Positions 37,376-50,844 of a stretch of DNA of 64,000 nt are shown one piece after another. The translations under genes and the position numbers were made by a program. This DNA is from Crocodylus rhombifer (lineage: Eukaryota > Chordata > Crocodylia > Crocodylidae): contig JAVSML010001167.1 of the NCBI GenBank assembly GCA_038503035.1, forward strand, positions 124,001-188,000, written 5' to 3'. The notes beneath the pieces are model-generated. The model had not been told where the DNA came from. It was given only the letters and a program-made list of their open reading frames with translations, and made no database searches. Position 1 is the stretch's first letter. Each line of letters opens with the position of its first letter.

Positions 37376-40300
37376 ATATAGTGTAGTGATCTAGTGTGTC
37401 TGCATTAGCCTGCTGTGTTTTAAAAATCCTACCAAAAATATCATAGGGCAGAGTCAGACTTGTTTGGGGCCCTGCATAAGACAGTATTCATAATTAGTGC
37501 TTATAAGGGGAGAAAAATTTTCTAAGGATTAAAAAAAAATCTCCTTTCCCTTCTTCCCACTCTGGGAGACTCCTGCACTGCAACCTAGAGTTGCATTAGT
37601 AAATGTTGGTTATATGTCCAAGATTAGATCAAATAGTTGGCATCCCCTCATCCACATACTGTATCTATAACTATGCTGAATGATACGTAGATGACCTACT
37701 TTTGAGCTCATAGAGAAAGTGAAAGAAGGTGTGCTTCTCTGGTAAGTGAGTTAGGTCACATTGCAAAATTAAATTAATGGGAATATATAACTGTAGTGGA
37801 AAAATAAACTCATTCATGTGGATCCAGATGCTGAGAGTCCTAGGTTCAGTAAAGTATTTCCTCTGACCAGCCCCTAGCCTACTGAAGAAATTATTATCAA
37901 AAATGTTTATAAGCCAGATGTTCCAGTTGTTCCCTAATAAAATTTATTCTGAAAATAGGTCACCTATTTTTCCCCAGAGGACCTACAGTATCATCTGACT
38001 TAACAGCTTTATAAAATCAGGCCAGTGGGTGTTTCTCTCAGTCACCTCAGACATTCTGTCCCTTGGATTTAGTAGTGGTAGATGTTTTGTCAGTGAGAGA
38101 GAGAGAACCACAGAAATGCCAAGATTTTCAAACATAGGGCCTTAAAGTTAGGCACCCTAGTCTATTTTTACATGCACTCATGAAAATAGAATAACCCATT
38201 TTTATTTATTTATTCACTTAAGTGAGAAAAATTTGATGTCCTGTCCCCCAAGATCCAATTACCTTAATGCCCTCCAAGGGTTGGAATCTAAATTGACTTA
38301 AGTTTACATGGTGGAAGGGAAGAAAAACATATATTTCAACCCCTTTAAAAGGTAAGGATAGTTGCTGTTCAGGAAGGTGCATCAGTCAGACAATGTGAAT
38401 GATCCTATAGGTGAGCTAAATTGCATTAATTTAACCGGTAATGAAGCTGCATTTAAAGTTGGAGTGGTTTTGCTACATGTATTGCTACAGAATGTAACAA
38501 TTGCATTGTAGCTGTTTATATCAGTATCCTTTGACATCAGTGCAGTTGTTCCATAGGTCTGTACCCTAAAATAATCCCTCATGTTGATCCTTTACGAGGA
38601 ACTGACTTTACAGTAGTAACCAAGCTATGTGCATTAAATGCTTCAAAAATACTTCTAGAGGAATGATGATTCAGAAAGAAGGCATGGTTAAAGATAACCA
38701 CATTTAAAAACTGCATTTATTAGCAATTAAAACTCGTTTGAGTCTGTCTTTGTGGGAATGCCACTGGTTTTGCCTTTAGGAACTTGTTTTAGAATATTGT
38801 GCCAACCATATACCTCCCTAGGCTTGCTCATACTAGTATTCTCTGGCAGAGCAATTTAAAAAATGCCTCACACACAGGAATTTCCCTGAGTATGTTCAGC
38901 CCAAACTGAAACTTCACTTAATGGAGCAATTTATTAAATAGTGTGAGGAGAGTCAAGTGACCATCAGCTGGTGTAAGTTTGTATAATCAATACAGTCACG
39001 GGGTCTCAGGTATGCAAGAGCTGGAATCACTACAAACATATGCCCTGCTCTGAAGATATCTTGGTTGCAGTGTAACTCTGTAACTCAGCAGGAATTCAAG
39101 TTCATGGGAACGTACTTTAATAAGACACCTGTATTTCAAATGTTAGCTTCACCTCATAATTACCCTGTTGCACAATGTGCATGTATGTCTACACAGTTAC
39201 CCTCTCCATTATTTAGAGGGTTTTTTCCCATCCCTCAAACAATGTCTTGCAATTTCTACAATTACGTGTTTCACTTATAAAGTAAGTACCTAATTAACTG
39301 AAACAAACTAACCTGTCTTGCTTATTTCAACTAATGTTCATGCTAATGACCATAATATTTTAAAGTTATGGTCAGCATTTAGCAAATGTGCCAACTTATT
39401 TTTAAGTGAACAACAGTACAGCTGAAGTGCTGGCTGTAAATAAGGAGAAATATCCTTTACTTTATAATGCCAAATACCAAAACCCACACTTTAAGCTACA
39501 TTTGGCAGTTATATTAGTAAAACAACAACATTGAAATTATGGAGATCATAATTTGTTCTGCACAAAATTTAATAAGCTTGTGGCATTTGTCTAATAAAGT
39601 TTTCTGTTTAGAGATTATGATGCTGTGCTTCAATTATAGTTTTGGACGCAAAGAAGTAGCTAAACTAGCCATAATTGATAGATCTCTCGCTCTCAGCAGG
39701 GGGACACAACATCTTTCATCTTTGCCCCAGACCAACTATCCCTAGAAAAGGCAACCTTGTCCAAATTGCAGTGATTGTGGACAGTTAAATATAAACAACA
39801 GTCCTTTCTATGAAACCACAAAAATTACTATCTCCTTTTTTTTTCTGAAGATTTTATCATAGATTGTTTTTTCCCTTGTCATGCACATAACTTTGACAGG
39901 AGAGCTGGTCAGTACCATTCAAATGAGAACTGTCACAGCACAGTAGCCTACAATACAGATCTTTTCCCTTTCATGATAACTTATCTATCTCTGTTCTAGT
40001 TTCAAGGCGTGTGCCAAGCTTTTGATTTGGGGGGGAAAAAAGATGATTTGTTGGCTTCATTCATGTTAGAAATGCAGCAGGATAAAGCAGTGTGTGTGGA
40101 TACATGTGTGTGTAAACACATATGTGCACATACACCTTGATTGGTCTACTTGATTAATATGATTTAATATTCTCAAAACATGTTTCAATTCAGGCAAGCA
40201 TAAACTTGAACGTTCTGGGCTGTGACTCACTAGACCTGTCAGCTGCCTTCTATTAGTTGCGCAATAAAGATTTAATATTTTCCTTTTAATTTTTATTTGA

Positions 40301-40454
40301 CCTTGTGCTACATTCTCTCTCTTTTTTTGTGTTTTTAAGAATGCATTTTCCCATTAGTATAAGTAATTAGTATGAAAAACTGATTTTTTTTTTTTTTTTC
40401 TTTTCAGATTGATGCACTCATTTTCTGATACTTTCTTTCATAAGATTTTTGTTT
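37376..40454. other. No recognisable gene
   Basis: AT-rich sequence. T-runs lie at 39835-39843 and 40386-40400. At 38130-38160 a gattttcaaacatagggcct stretch resembles a very old amniote repeat. Confidence 0.4.
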
Positions 40455-41191
40455 TTGAAAATATTGTTGGGGTAAAGCTTCAAAATTAGCCAGCCCCCTG
40501 CTAGAGGAGGAAACATCCTTATCTAAACTAACCTGTAAAAATCCATCATCTAACATCTTAGTTAAACTTCAATCAACCCTGACACAACCATAGGATGTGA
40601 CACCCTAACCTGACACAAGTCAAGTAAGGGGACAATGGCAGCTAATGTCCTGTGTTGCAAGGATTGTTAAAATATGCCTGCGGGATCCAAGGAGAGTGTG
40701 GGAGTTTCTTTTGCATGGAGGAGATGAGATAAACATAATTACAAAGATTGTTCATTCATCCCCATCTCCCGTACATAATCCTTCCCTTTCAACAAGCCTA
40801 GAGATTCTGTTCTTTACCTGTTTAAGTTCTCAAGGTGACAGTGATACACTGTTTCTGTATGCCACTCATACCCATCTCCTCTTGCATTATGAGGACAGGT
40901 AGTCCCTCTCCTGGGCCTCCAGACACTGCTACTGTCCAACCACACCTCGGTAGACTCCTCTTTCAGGGTGATGGATTATCCGATTTTTAGTTTGTATCCC
41001 CATCTTGTTACACATATACACATGTGCACGTGCATACACACGCATGTATGTGTGTGTATGCATATATGATGGGTGCATCTGGATACCCCAGGCAGCTCAA
41101 AGAATCTTTAATAATACAGTCAATCAAAGAAAGTAGCAGCTCCATAACAGCACTAGTTAATTTTGCAGTTTTACCCCAACAATATTTTCAA
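40455..41191. mobile_element. Putative DNA element with about 36-bp terminal inverted repeats
   Basis: The left end ttgaaaatattgttggggta (40455 onward) is matched by the inverted right end taccccaacaatattttcaa ending at about 41191. The pairing continues inward into a caaaatta block, giving arms of about 36 bp with few mismatches. The 740-bp body is not GC-rich and carries no transposase. No target duplication was found, so the class is not assigned. Confidence 0.6.
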
Positions 41192-41281
41192 GGGTCTCCT
41201 TGGAGACCAAACGCATTCATCACTGGTGTTTCTGAACCTATATCTACTTAATGCAGGAGTAGGAGAGAAGCAGTCCAATGA

Positions 41282-43126
41282 CCCTAAGGCTAGGGACAGA
41301 CATTACACACAAACCGGTTTAAGTGATCAGAAACTGGTTTAAACCTGTAACAGAACAGATGTTCAGTGCACATAAATCAGTTTGAGAAAAACCTGGTTGC
41401 ATGTAGTATCAGGCTCAACTGATTTGGCTCAAACTGGTTTATGCAATGTCTATCCTAGACCCCTTGCTGGTTTAAGATGACACCAGAGTCCCCCAGTATT
41501 CCAGCATGCTCTCTGGGCTGGGTGGGGCTCTCTACTCCACAGCTGGGCTGGCCCCTTCCCTCTGCTCCCCGGCTGCAGCATCAGAAGTCTCTGCAGGCAT
41601 CTGCCTGGCTTCTACTCCCCCCCCACTCTCTGCTAAGCAGGCATTCCCTGTCCCTCACAGACATATCAGCATTAGCTAGCAGACCACATGCTGGCTACCT
41701 CTGAGTTGTGGCACATAGATCAAAGGCAGAATTAACAGATAGCTGGTAATGTCCCTCTGTTTTCTTAATGGGGTGATGAACACTTAGTTAAGGGTGGCCA
41801 CACCTCCCTCAGCTCATCTTTGTGCAAGGGAAGAGAGGGCTGCTTTAGCACCCCCCGGCTTCTAGCCTGAACCACTGCAGGCATGTGCCTGAATTTCTGG
41901 GATGTCTGTCCCATTACAAAACTGATTTAGCCTTGCCAGGTTAGACTAACCTGCAAAGACTGAATCAATTCAGGCATTTTGAACGTCTGAGTTTACAAGC
42001 TCTTGCTTCAACTGACTGCAGAGCCTGTAGCACTATTTCCTAGCCCTGGAAAAGGGCTCGCTGGCTTCAGGACATAATGTGAAGGAGTTCCTATAGAGAT
42101 TGTCATTAGTGACATAGGGAGTGACTGCCAGGCAGTACTTTCCTAGCTCAACCAAGGAAGAACAATGGGGTGGTCCCGTTGGCAGTCCATGTTTGTTGAT
42201 TTACATCATTGTAGCACTATAAACTAGCACACTTGCATAACTATTTCCCACTATTAGTGTGGCTGAACTAATGCTAGCAACAGCGACAATGCTAGTCTAG
42301 ATAGGCTGAGGTATTTGGGATGGTCTTCTGGGTTAAGTACAGGCAATCAAAAAGCCTGAGGCTGAATTGATTCAGTCTTTGCAGGTTAGTTCAGTCCAAG
42401 CTGCAAAGATTGAACCAATAAGCAAATGAACAGACCTTCAGTTTTGATTCAGGAAATGCAGCCACATGCCTGCAGTGGATCAAGCCAGATGCTTGGGTGG
42501 GGGAGGATATGCTACAGCCCGGCTCTTTGGCACATAGCATGGGCTATGTGTTCGTTTCCTCTTCCTGTTGCCCTTAAGATCTCTGGGATTTGCAGTCTAG
42601 ACTTGCAGCAGCAGGGCTCTGCAGTATTGCTCATCACTTTTTCTTCCTGCTTCCAGGTGCCTCTGGGATTTGTAGTCTAGTTGCAGCCAGTACTAAGTAA
42701 GCAGGGCAAGACTGCTCCATACTCAGGACAATGGATGTTTAACACTACCCTCCCTGGACCCAGACCCCAGCCTGGTTTGCCTGAGGGGATTAGTGAGCCA
42801 GCCCTCACTGCTTAAGATAGGGAGCAGAGGGGCAGGGCCAGCTCTGGTCTCTCAAGCAGACAGCACAGTCCAGGGCTGCAAAATGCTGAGATTCTGGGGG
42901 ACTCTGATTTAACTTGAAACAGGAAGGGGTTTGAGACAGAAGTTTCATAAACCAGTTTGACGTAAATCAATTACGTCTGATACTACATTCAACCAGGTTT
43001 ATCTTAAACCAGTTTTGGCCATTTTGAAACTGGTTTACATTCACTGAGCTTCTATTCTGTTACAGGTTTAAACCAGTTTCTGATCACTTAAACCACTTTG
43101 TGTAACTTCTGTCCCTAGCCCTGGAG
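41282..43126. mobile_element. Full-length long-TIR DNA transposon (41290-43118)
   Basis: The left arm starts ctagggacagacattacaca and runs about 180 bases to ctatcctagacccc. The right arm at about 42935-43118 is its inverted copy, ending tgtgtaacttctgtccctag. Both arms repeat short aaactggttta-type palindromic motifs. The flanking 8-mers ccctaagg (41282-41289) and ccctggag (43119-43126) match at 5 of 8, weakly supporting a hAT. The interior has GC-rich patches and a second inverted pair (gactgaatcaattcag near 41960 and ctgaattgattcagtc near 42364). No transposase frame is present. Confidence 0.82.
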
Positions 43127-43600
43127 TAGATTTAGGAGAGATCCAATAGGGATTTGGTGCTATACACGGTGTTCAGAAAAAAACCTGTTACATCTGCTTT
43201 GAAATTTTATTGTGAGCCAAGCACTGCAGAACATGCTTGCTACTCTAACTCCCTTTTTAAGTATTATAATGCAACAACTGCTTTATTTGGCAATAAAACC
43301 ATATTAAATTTTGTTTTTCAAATGATTATCTTTTTGTCCTACTATCCAATCAGTCTTATCGCAAAACACATTTTATGGATTAATGGTAAAGCTGTTTTAG
43401 CAAAGTTGCATGTGGCTTGGGGGAAGGTTTAATTTTCCTACTTTATTTCTTTTTTAGTTTTAAAGAAAAGTTTTATAACAAAAAAAAAATTACTTTTAAA
43501 GGGGGAGGGAGAGGGTTGTTTTTCCCCCTTTACTGACCTCTTATTTTCTGATTTTAAACATTAACTTTCTATAATATCAGTACCAAGACATTAAAAATAA
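43127..43600. other. No recognisable feature
   Basis: AT-rich with A- and T-runs near 43480-43500. A 92-codon plus-strand frame at 43154 shows no motif. Confidence 0.4.
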
Positions 43601-43684
43601 TTTTTTCATTAAAATTTTAAAGAGTCATACCCATTCTCAAATGTGATGCTCTCCATTCTGGCAAGTCCTTCAGTAGCAAAATAA

Positions 43685-43990
43685 TTAATTCAATAAAAAG
43701 CAGGAATAAAATCCAGCAATTGATTGTAAATGTGAATTGCTGTATATTGTATTTCTTATTGTAGTAATGCAAAACTTGAACAGTGCTATGTGAGGATCTA
43801 ATTTGCTGAGACCTGCTAAATTACGTAGAATTGGTAATGTATTGAATTTTGAAGCATGTTCTGTTGCTTTTGTATACAGACTCATGAGATCTGAAGTATA
43901 TTCTGACAATGTTTCACTTTCTATGTTGCTTTGAATACACTGTTCCACTGAAATACCCAGCAATTGTATATTTCTCTGTGTAGTAACTTG
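43685..43990 (-). pseudogene. Possible minus-strand exon or exon relic, unidentified
   Basis: The frame is open from about 43990 (after a stop) to a TAA at 43685, roughly 100 codons. Its amino-acid mix is balanced and protein-like, with runs such as S-V-E-Q-C-I-Q and L-P-I-L-R-N-L-A-G-L. A candidate acceptor (ttactacacag on the minus strand) lies just before codon 5. After the stop, a different frame stays open through about 25 codons to a gtatga donor-like site at about 43628, which would fit a frameshifted exon. No family is recognised. Chance remains quite possible in AT-rich DNA, since other frames this long occur nearby. Confidence 0.2.
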
Positions 43991-46378
43991 GGGTGCCTAT
44001 CTTATTGTTGCAGTCTATATTAGCTATACTTCTTGGACGTGTATTTTTATTTATCACATGCACCTTTCAAAAAGGGATGAGAGGTTGTTTTAAATTAATT
44101 AACAACTTTTTCCTAGTACTTTAACAATGCTTTAGGACATACAAGCTGGAAAAATTTACTTTGCCTTGAGTTGCATAGTCCTGGTACTGTACTTTTAATT
44201 TGCAGTCATTTTTATATAGTGCTGTTTTGAAAGAAGTATAAATATAAAAATTCTTTAGGCTGTTTCAGAAACCAGATTTAAAAGAACTACAAGAATACCA
44301 TGTTTCACTTGTTACTTATAGTATACATAATTGCATATATAAAATTATTCTCTTGGAACTAATGTGCTTTCAGCTTTCTATCCTGACAAAACACTTTTCT
44401 GTTTACTTTTTAAGGCAGGATTGCTTTGTAACACCATCTGTAAATTTTTGAAGACGTGCAATGTTTTTAATCTGTTTAATCTTCCCTATGGGACACTTTA
44501 TACTGATTTCTTCTTATTACTGTTTCCACAGGTGACATCAAAGAAATGCCATGGAGCAGTCAACCCAGAACTCATAGTTGCCCATCAATCGCTCAGTAGT
44601 CAGTGTAGATTCTGTTTTTACAATCAGCAGCTACATCTGGCTACTGGGTCTCTGATGACATCTTGTAGCTTCCATGTGGTCTGCTGAAGATTATTTGTCA
44701 CTCTGATGAGTGATCTTTGTGGCTCCAAGATACAAAATAAATAATGAGTTATCCCTTGGAAATGATAAATATTTAATAAGGACTGAAATATTTGTTACAT
44801 ACAGTTCATAATCTTGGAGGTAGGGAGGGGTTGTTTTGGTTTGGTTTTGTTTTAAGGAAAGTGTCACTATTTTCTCCAGCGTGTGGTCATATGGCCTATA
44901 ATATAAATATAGTTCTCTACTGTTCCAAAACCTTCTGGCTAAGGAAGGAAGTGTAAAAAAGACCTACCTGATGATTTTTTTGATTTGGTATTCTTGATAA
45001 AACACACTTTCTGATATGTCAAACTACAGGTTTGGAAGAATGAGCACCATAAGCAGTAGCATGTGCTTTCGGAGGCATTTGGAGAAGTGTAAGGATCAGA
45101 CACTAGAAGACTCTCCGGGTTTGGGGCATGAACCTGGCATACAATGTAGATTTCTGTATTTCTTAAGCAACAGCTACATTGTCTGCTGGGTTTCAAGCTG
45201 CCTGGAAATTCAAAACAAAATGGTATCCTACTTATCCTATAGGACAAGTATTACATGTAGTATACCAGCCCATTAACTCTGCTTATTGCAGTCTGAGAGG
45301 AGAGTTAGTTAATGTGTTGGCACACTAGACTTTCACTTCTGTAACTGAATTTCTCAAACTGCATCAAAAGTGAAAACAAATGTTATCTTCACCTGTGCAC
45401 ATGCACATACAGCAAAATGATGCAGTGACTGTAAGCTTCAGTTTGAGTAGCTGAAGGAGAAGACTAGAACAGCAGAAGGCTATTATGGATCAGGCTTGAA
45501 AAGGGCAACAACAGCTGTGTGGGGAAGTTTGCACAGCATGTGTTAAATACTCTGTGCCTGATTCCAGTTTGTGGTGTTAAACTCTCAGAGACAACTCACA
45601 GTCCATGTGCACCTTTAACTATTGGAAATGTTGAGAGTCATCATTGATAAGATAATTCTCAAACTTTAATTTGCCTTTGATTACACTGTGCTGGTCATGG
45701 ACTTCTGGTTTGTGATAGTGGATGACAGTTCTGGAGGGAGGTAGTCTCTCTGATCAAGAACCTTAGGCATTATTAATTTAGGACTATATACTTATACCAA
45801 TTACAGGAGGCATATCAAAGATTCTACTACTTGAATACAATAATGTAAGAGGCAGAAGGGATCTGTAAATATGTGACAGCAAATTATGCCTTAAACTTCA
45901 AATAAAGCTGCTAATTAAACATGCTGTGTCTGATTGTATTTGCTCTACTGATATGGATTGATTTCAGATATCATAGGTCAATGAGAGGATGTTTAGCATC
46001 ACTAAATGCAATGTCTGCTGTGAAAAGCTCTTTTTAACACTTGCATAAGCCATCTGTGTGCTCTCTGCCATCTCTGTGCTCTGTATAAGAAATACACAGT
46101 TATGCATATAGTTTTTCACAGTTTTTAAATAGAAGGTCTGTGAATGGAAAGCAGCAAGGGGAGCACCTTATTATTGAAGGTGATTTTCCCATCTTAGAAT
46201 AAGCATCCCTCCCCAGTATGCTTCCTCTTCTGTATTTGTGTGTGTTCCTTAGAAAGCTCTTTTTATCTTTTTTGGTATTGGTAGTAGTGTTTGCCATGTC
46301 CATCACATCCATAATCTCAATAAAATAAAATAATCAAATGCTTTTTAGGGGGTGGGGATTGGTTTTTGTTTTTTTTTT

Positions 46379-46393
46379 GGGGGGGGGGGGGGG
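46379..46393. repeat. 15-base G homopolymer after a T-run
   Basis: A run of T ending at about 46378 is followed by 15 G before agagtgg. This is a guanine-rich low-complexity tract on the plus strand. Confidence 0.9.
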
Positions 46394-46602
46394 AGAGTGG
46401 TTTTTTTTAAGGAATACATGAAACTAATTATTTTACTTACCTCCTATATCCTATAGCTTCTCTTATTCATTATATTCTCTTTAATGAAAGGTTGACCTGC
46501 ATTATATACAATATTTTAATAATGGCAGTAGGTTCCTAATTACATGAAGTTTTGCCACTTTACTGCAACATCAGAAGACACTTACCTTTTATTGAATTAG
46601 AT

Positions 46603-46603
<1 letters not shown>

Positions 46604-46651
<48 letters not shown>
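46604..46651. repeat. (TG)n microsatellite
   Basis: About 23 TG units follow tcgtgta. The His-Thr repeat in the minus-strand open frame here is a by-product. Confidence 0.95.
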
Positions 46652-46654
<3 letters not shown>

Positions 46655-47298
46655 GATAGGAAGGGGGCAAGGGCCGCCTTATGCTCTTGCTAAAACCCAC
46701 AGAGGTACACTGTCTTAACTCAGAGTTTCTGAACTGTTTGCACAGCCACAATAAGAAAATGACCAGGGTGATTTTTTTTTTTTTATTTATATATGTAAAC
46801 ACCCCATAGTAACTCAGAATGCAGATCAGGGGTGTTCAGTGCTGAGCTCTCTCCCTTGTTCAGTTTCACTTCCCCAGGCTGTTTCAGTTAAACTTATGGT
46901 GTTGAAATCCCCTTTGCGGGCAGGTACTTCTGGTTCCCCTATCTGTCTTTGTCATGCTACTGTATACAGGCACCCTAAAAACTCCCTTTGACTTTATTCT
47001 GAGGTTCTTGATATATCTTCAAAAAGCTTGCCTCAGACCATCTTCATATGCTTTCATTAGCTGGTACTTAGCCTCCTGTTTACATTCTTTTTTTCCTTCC
47101 TCTGGTAATTCAATTGCTAACAAATATACATATGGATTGGCATAAATGCCTAAATTTGCCACTGCTGGTTTAAAAAAAAAAAAAAAAAAAGTTTGTTTCT
47201 ATTTAAATAGCTATTTGAATCACAAGTTAAATCCTGCCTGTCTGCAGTGAAGCTAGTTGGGAGTCTTGCATCAAATGGCCCTAAGATTTCTTCAACAG

Positions 47299-47670
47299 TG
47301 GACGTGTCTACATGTGTATTTATGCTGGCTTAAATTTACTGCACAGAAAGCGGAAATAGGCCGGCATCCACGTGTGCAGGAGACCTGGGACTAAATTTAG
47401 TCTGCTTGCCATGTGCCCCTGTGGCTACCAGGGGGAGCGCCAGTTGGGTTCAAGCCAGTCCCCTAGTGGCTGGGCAGGCCCAGCAGGGAGGCCCCCTGGG
47501 TTACTGCACAGTAATACATCTACACATGTGCTACTGCACAGTAACTAATCAAGTCAGTGTAAGTTGCTATATTTATGGCACAGTACAGGTGTGCACATGT
47601 AGACACGTACCCATACGGTGCAGTAATTTTGGTTATTGAGCAGTAAATGTGCACATGTAGACGTGCCCAG
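47299..47670. mobile_element. DNA transposon with tggacgtgtctacatgtg ends
   Basis: The left end tggacgtgtctacatgtg leads into ttaaatttactgcacag. The right end gcagtaaatgtgcacatgta then gacgtgccca is the inverted partner. Several internal tactgcacagtaa blocks are themselves near-palindromic. The middle is GC-rich. The target duplication is unclear. No coding capacity. Confidence 0.78.
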
Positions 47671-50580
47671 TATTTAGCTCAAAACTAGCAGTTAAAGTTC
47701 CCTTCAGCCTTTATATGCATCTAGCTCACAACAGGATCAGCTGGAAGTGCTGGCTTCTTACTCCCACAATATACTTTCTTGGAAATTCTCCTCTGGTCAC
47801 TGGAGAGAGAGTAATAACAACAAACAATGCCATAAACGATACAAGTTTCAAACACATTGAATCTTAATCCACCTAGCATTCTTGTAATATGCACCAATAG
47901 ATATTTACATTTGAAAAACAGAAGTAGAAATAATGGTCAGTGTTTTCAGAAGTGTCTACTAGCTACTCCTCTGAAGTTCAAGCTTCAGCTATACAAGATG
48001 AGAACTGTGCCACTAAAGTTTAGGCCCATATCTCCCAAAAGAATCTACTAATAACTTGCTCAGACACAAGTGAAAGCCAAAGTGGAATTAAAGTCAGGCT
48101 TCTACACTCCCAATTTTAAGCTCTTGCTACTAAACAAAAATGCCAACAAGAATTAAGTGGGCAATTGTTAAGCCAGCTGTTACTCATGGTACTGTAAAAA
48201 TATTGGATGCCACAGCGATTTACAGGATGTTCTGATTTCCTTATATTGCTGTTCCCAACAAGTAGCATAATGGATCTGCTATAACCTGTTTAACTTCTTA
48301 AACTACTGTTCTTCAAAAGTTGGTTCTTGTGCTTTTATTTGCTGCTTTCAGTCATCAACAGGAATTTCTCATTGCTGTGTCTTCACTGCAAAAAAAAAAA
48401 AAAAAAAAAAAAAGGCTGAATTCAGTGGGCTTTATTTTCCCAGCTGTATCCTGATTACCAATACTTAACTCTGATTTTTGTTGGGAAAATTAACTGAACT
48501 GAAAATGAGGTATTCTGAGAGCTGTTTTCCCTTGGCATACTCACCTTGATGTAGCTGCAGCACATGCTGCCAAACCTATGCCCCGAAGAATAAAAGTATA
48601 GTCTGTGATCTTTTCAGAAAGCCTTGAGTGGCTAAGTTGTTAACACTGCAATAAAGAAAAGTTATGTGAAAGGAAGGCCAACTCAGTATAGGGCTGAAAA
48701 TATTTTATAAAGAAAGAAATTAAACATCCATGTGGCAACAGCTGACCTAGTAAATGAACCCTTTCACTTGACTCTCAGCTGCAGAGGAATTTGATTTTAC
48801 TTGCTTTTAACAGGAGGGCTTACATTAGCATGTAAGTACACTTATTCATTTTCTAGGGACCTAGAATAACTGTAAAAGATACTGGCATTATAGATGAATG
48901 GACCTTTTACCTTGTTCTGAACAGAATTTACACAGACTGCATTTAATACAAAATTGCCCTCTTCCTGGCTTTTGGATTTACTGGTAATTCAATGTAAACT
49001 AAACCTAGCTGTACTTGTACCTACCTGTTCTATATATTAGTCATCTCTGCATAAACAGCCACTCCAGCCTCCTTGAATTTAAGGATGGAGCTGCTACAAT
49101 GAATAGCATCTCCAAAAGTTGCAACACCTGCTTGCAGGACTGAAGAATCTGATTGCTGCTCTGTTACACAGGGCTGCAATAGGAATAGGTATCTCATATA
49201 TACCCTACATGGATGTCACTCTTCAAATAACTATTTTCACATTATATGGAAAGATATGTAGGATTCTGTGCACAGTGCTTTGACTGAATTCAACTGGGCA
49301 CTTGTAGACTAAGAACCATAGCCCCCAAATTCAAAGGGCCTGAGTTTCTGCCTGTTTGAAAAAAGGTTGTACAGACTGCCTCACATTATGACCTATAACA
49401 TTACAGAATAGGGACTCATTCTTCTTGACAAGCCATGCTGTATATGTACCAGATAAGACTTCATGTCATAAACAGGATCTTGTGTGTGGCCTCAGTAAAT
49501 TATACCCTGTCCCAAGTAATAGGGTCACTGCTGGCAGGTGATATTGTAAAAGATTATTAATCCTTATTACTTAACAAGCCTTACTGACCAATGGGATAAA
49601 TGAGATTACTGCTTCTCTCTTTATTTTTATTTTTATATGATTTTAATTTTTTTAACTTTCTGCAAGCACTGAATGAAACTGTATTATTTTAAAAGAGCTG
49701 GAAGATATATTTTACAAAAGCAGCACACACTTCCATGACTAATCCAGCTTAACATAAACCGGTCATTCTGCTCTCTGCTATACAATAGCAAGTTTCATTT
49801 CAGATGGCTTTGCAGAATGGCTGCTGCATGTCAACAAATAATTTGTTATAAGTTAATCATTTTTTCATCTACTCTTAAAGTTTTGTTCCTTAGGTTGCTT
49901 AGTAACACATGGAGATGCTAAGCCTTCCACTTGCTTTGAATTCCAGCCTTCAGTACAAAATACCTTTCCAAAATTAGTGTCTGTCAAGCTAGTGTTGCTG
50001 TAATTCAAGTCAATCAAGTTTCCTACAGTAGTTGTTAATTTTCTCATATAGAAACATTTGCAGAATAACTAATATGATGAATTTCTTTGTTCGTTTTTAG
50101 CTACAAAAATGATCTCTTAAGAATAATTTAGAAAGCACAAGTTATGAAAAAAGTAAATTGTAGGTAATAGCTAGCTCACTCACTAATTTGTACATCACCA
50201 GGTGGTAATCGTCTCACTGACTTTTCAGTACTTATTTGTATTACAATGTACAGTTCCAAAGACCAAGCTGGGTTGAGTACTTAGACATTTAATTGTTTTC
50301 CTCTATCATAAGACCAATCAGACTACAAAAAAGTACATAAAAAAATGAGTTCAGACTAGTAATATTTTGGGGGGTTTTTTCAGGTTTAATTAATCTTTAA
50401 ACCACTCCTATCAAGGAAGATCAAAAACATAATTTATAGAGTTAAAACATGTGACTAAAATGGCTTCTCTATCCTCAAACACATTTTGTTTCACAGAGAG
50501 GATTGAATTTTCCCTACCTACCCTCCAGTAATAATTTAATAAATCATTTAACTGAAAATACTTTCAATTACTTTCTATTT
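47671..50580. other. No recognisable gene
   Basis: AT-rich. A 24-base A-run lies at 48390-48413. A segment near 48060-48120 looks like a very worn minus-strand SINE piece. Nothing else is recognised. Confidence 0.4.
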
Positions 50581-50844
50581 TTAAGAAGAAGAAATCTGTC
50601 CACATGTGTATTTGTTTCTCCAGTGGTTCATACTGTCCACGATGGTCAGCTGTGGTGGTTTACAAAACCAACCTCGGCAGCTGAAAAGGGTATCATCTAT
50701 GCTGAGACCAGGAAATATGAGCTGCTGTTCCCTTAAATGTACCTTCTCTATTCCATTAAATTCATTTAGGCAATCTGTGCACTGGAAAGAGGAGCCCATA
50801 AAAAGTTTGCTTTTATAAGACTTGCACAAAGCACTGAGACACTA
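50581..50844 (-). other. Cysteine-containing minus-strand open frame, uncertain
   Basis: The frame is open for about 85 codons from after a stop at 50842-50844 to a stop near 50581. It contains the motifs F-Q-C-T-D-C, S-C-R-G-W-F-C and Y-T-C, spaced loosely like a small disulphide-bonded domain. It has no good splice sites and no signal peptide, and two plus-strand frames overlap it. I do not assign a family. It may be chance. Confidence 0.12.

Larger units (their letters stand above)
43991..47298. other. No recognisable gene; simple repeats
   Basis: Contains a T-run/G-run pair at 46368-46393, a TG microsatellite at 46604-46651 and a poly-A run at 47172-47190. The open frames are unremarkable. 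Confidence 0.5.

Noticed and set aside
46560..46802. Frame with a His-Thr repeat
   Set aside because: It is the translation of the TG microsatellite.
50581..50844. Cysteine-bearing minus-strand frame that resembled a leucine-rich-repeat C-terminal cap
   Set aside because: The cysteine spacing does not fit that cap, there is no repeat region upstream, and splice sites are poor. Kept only as a low-confidence feature.
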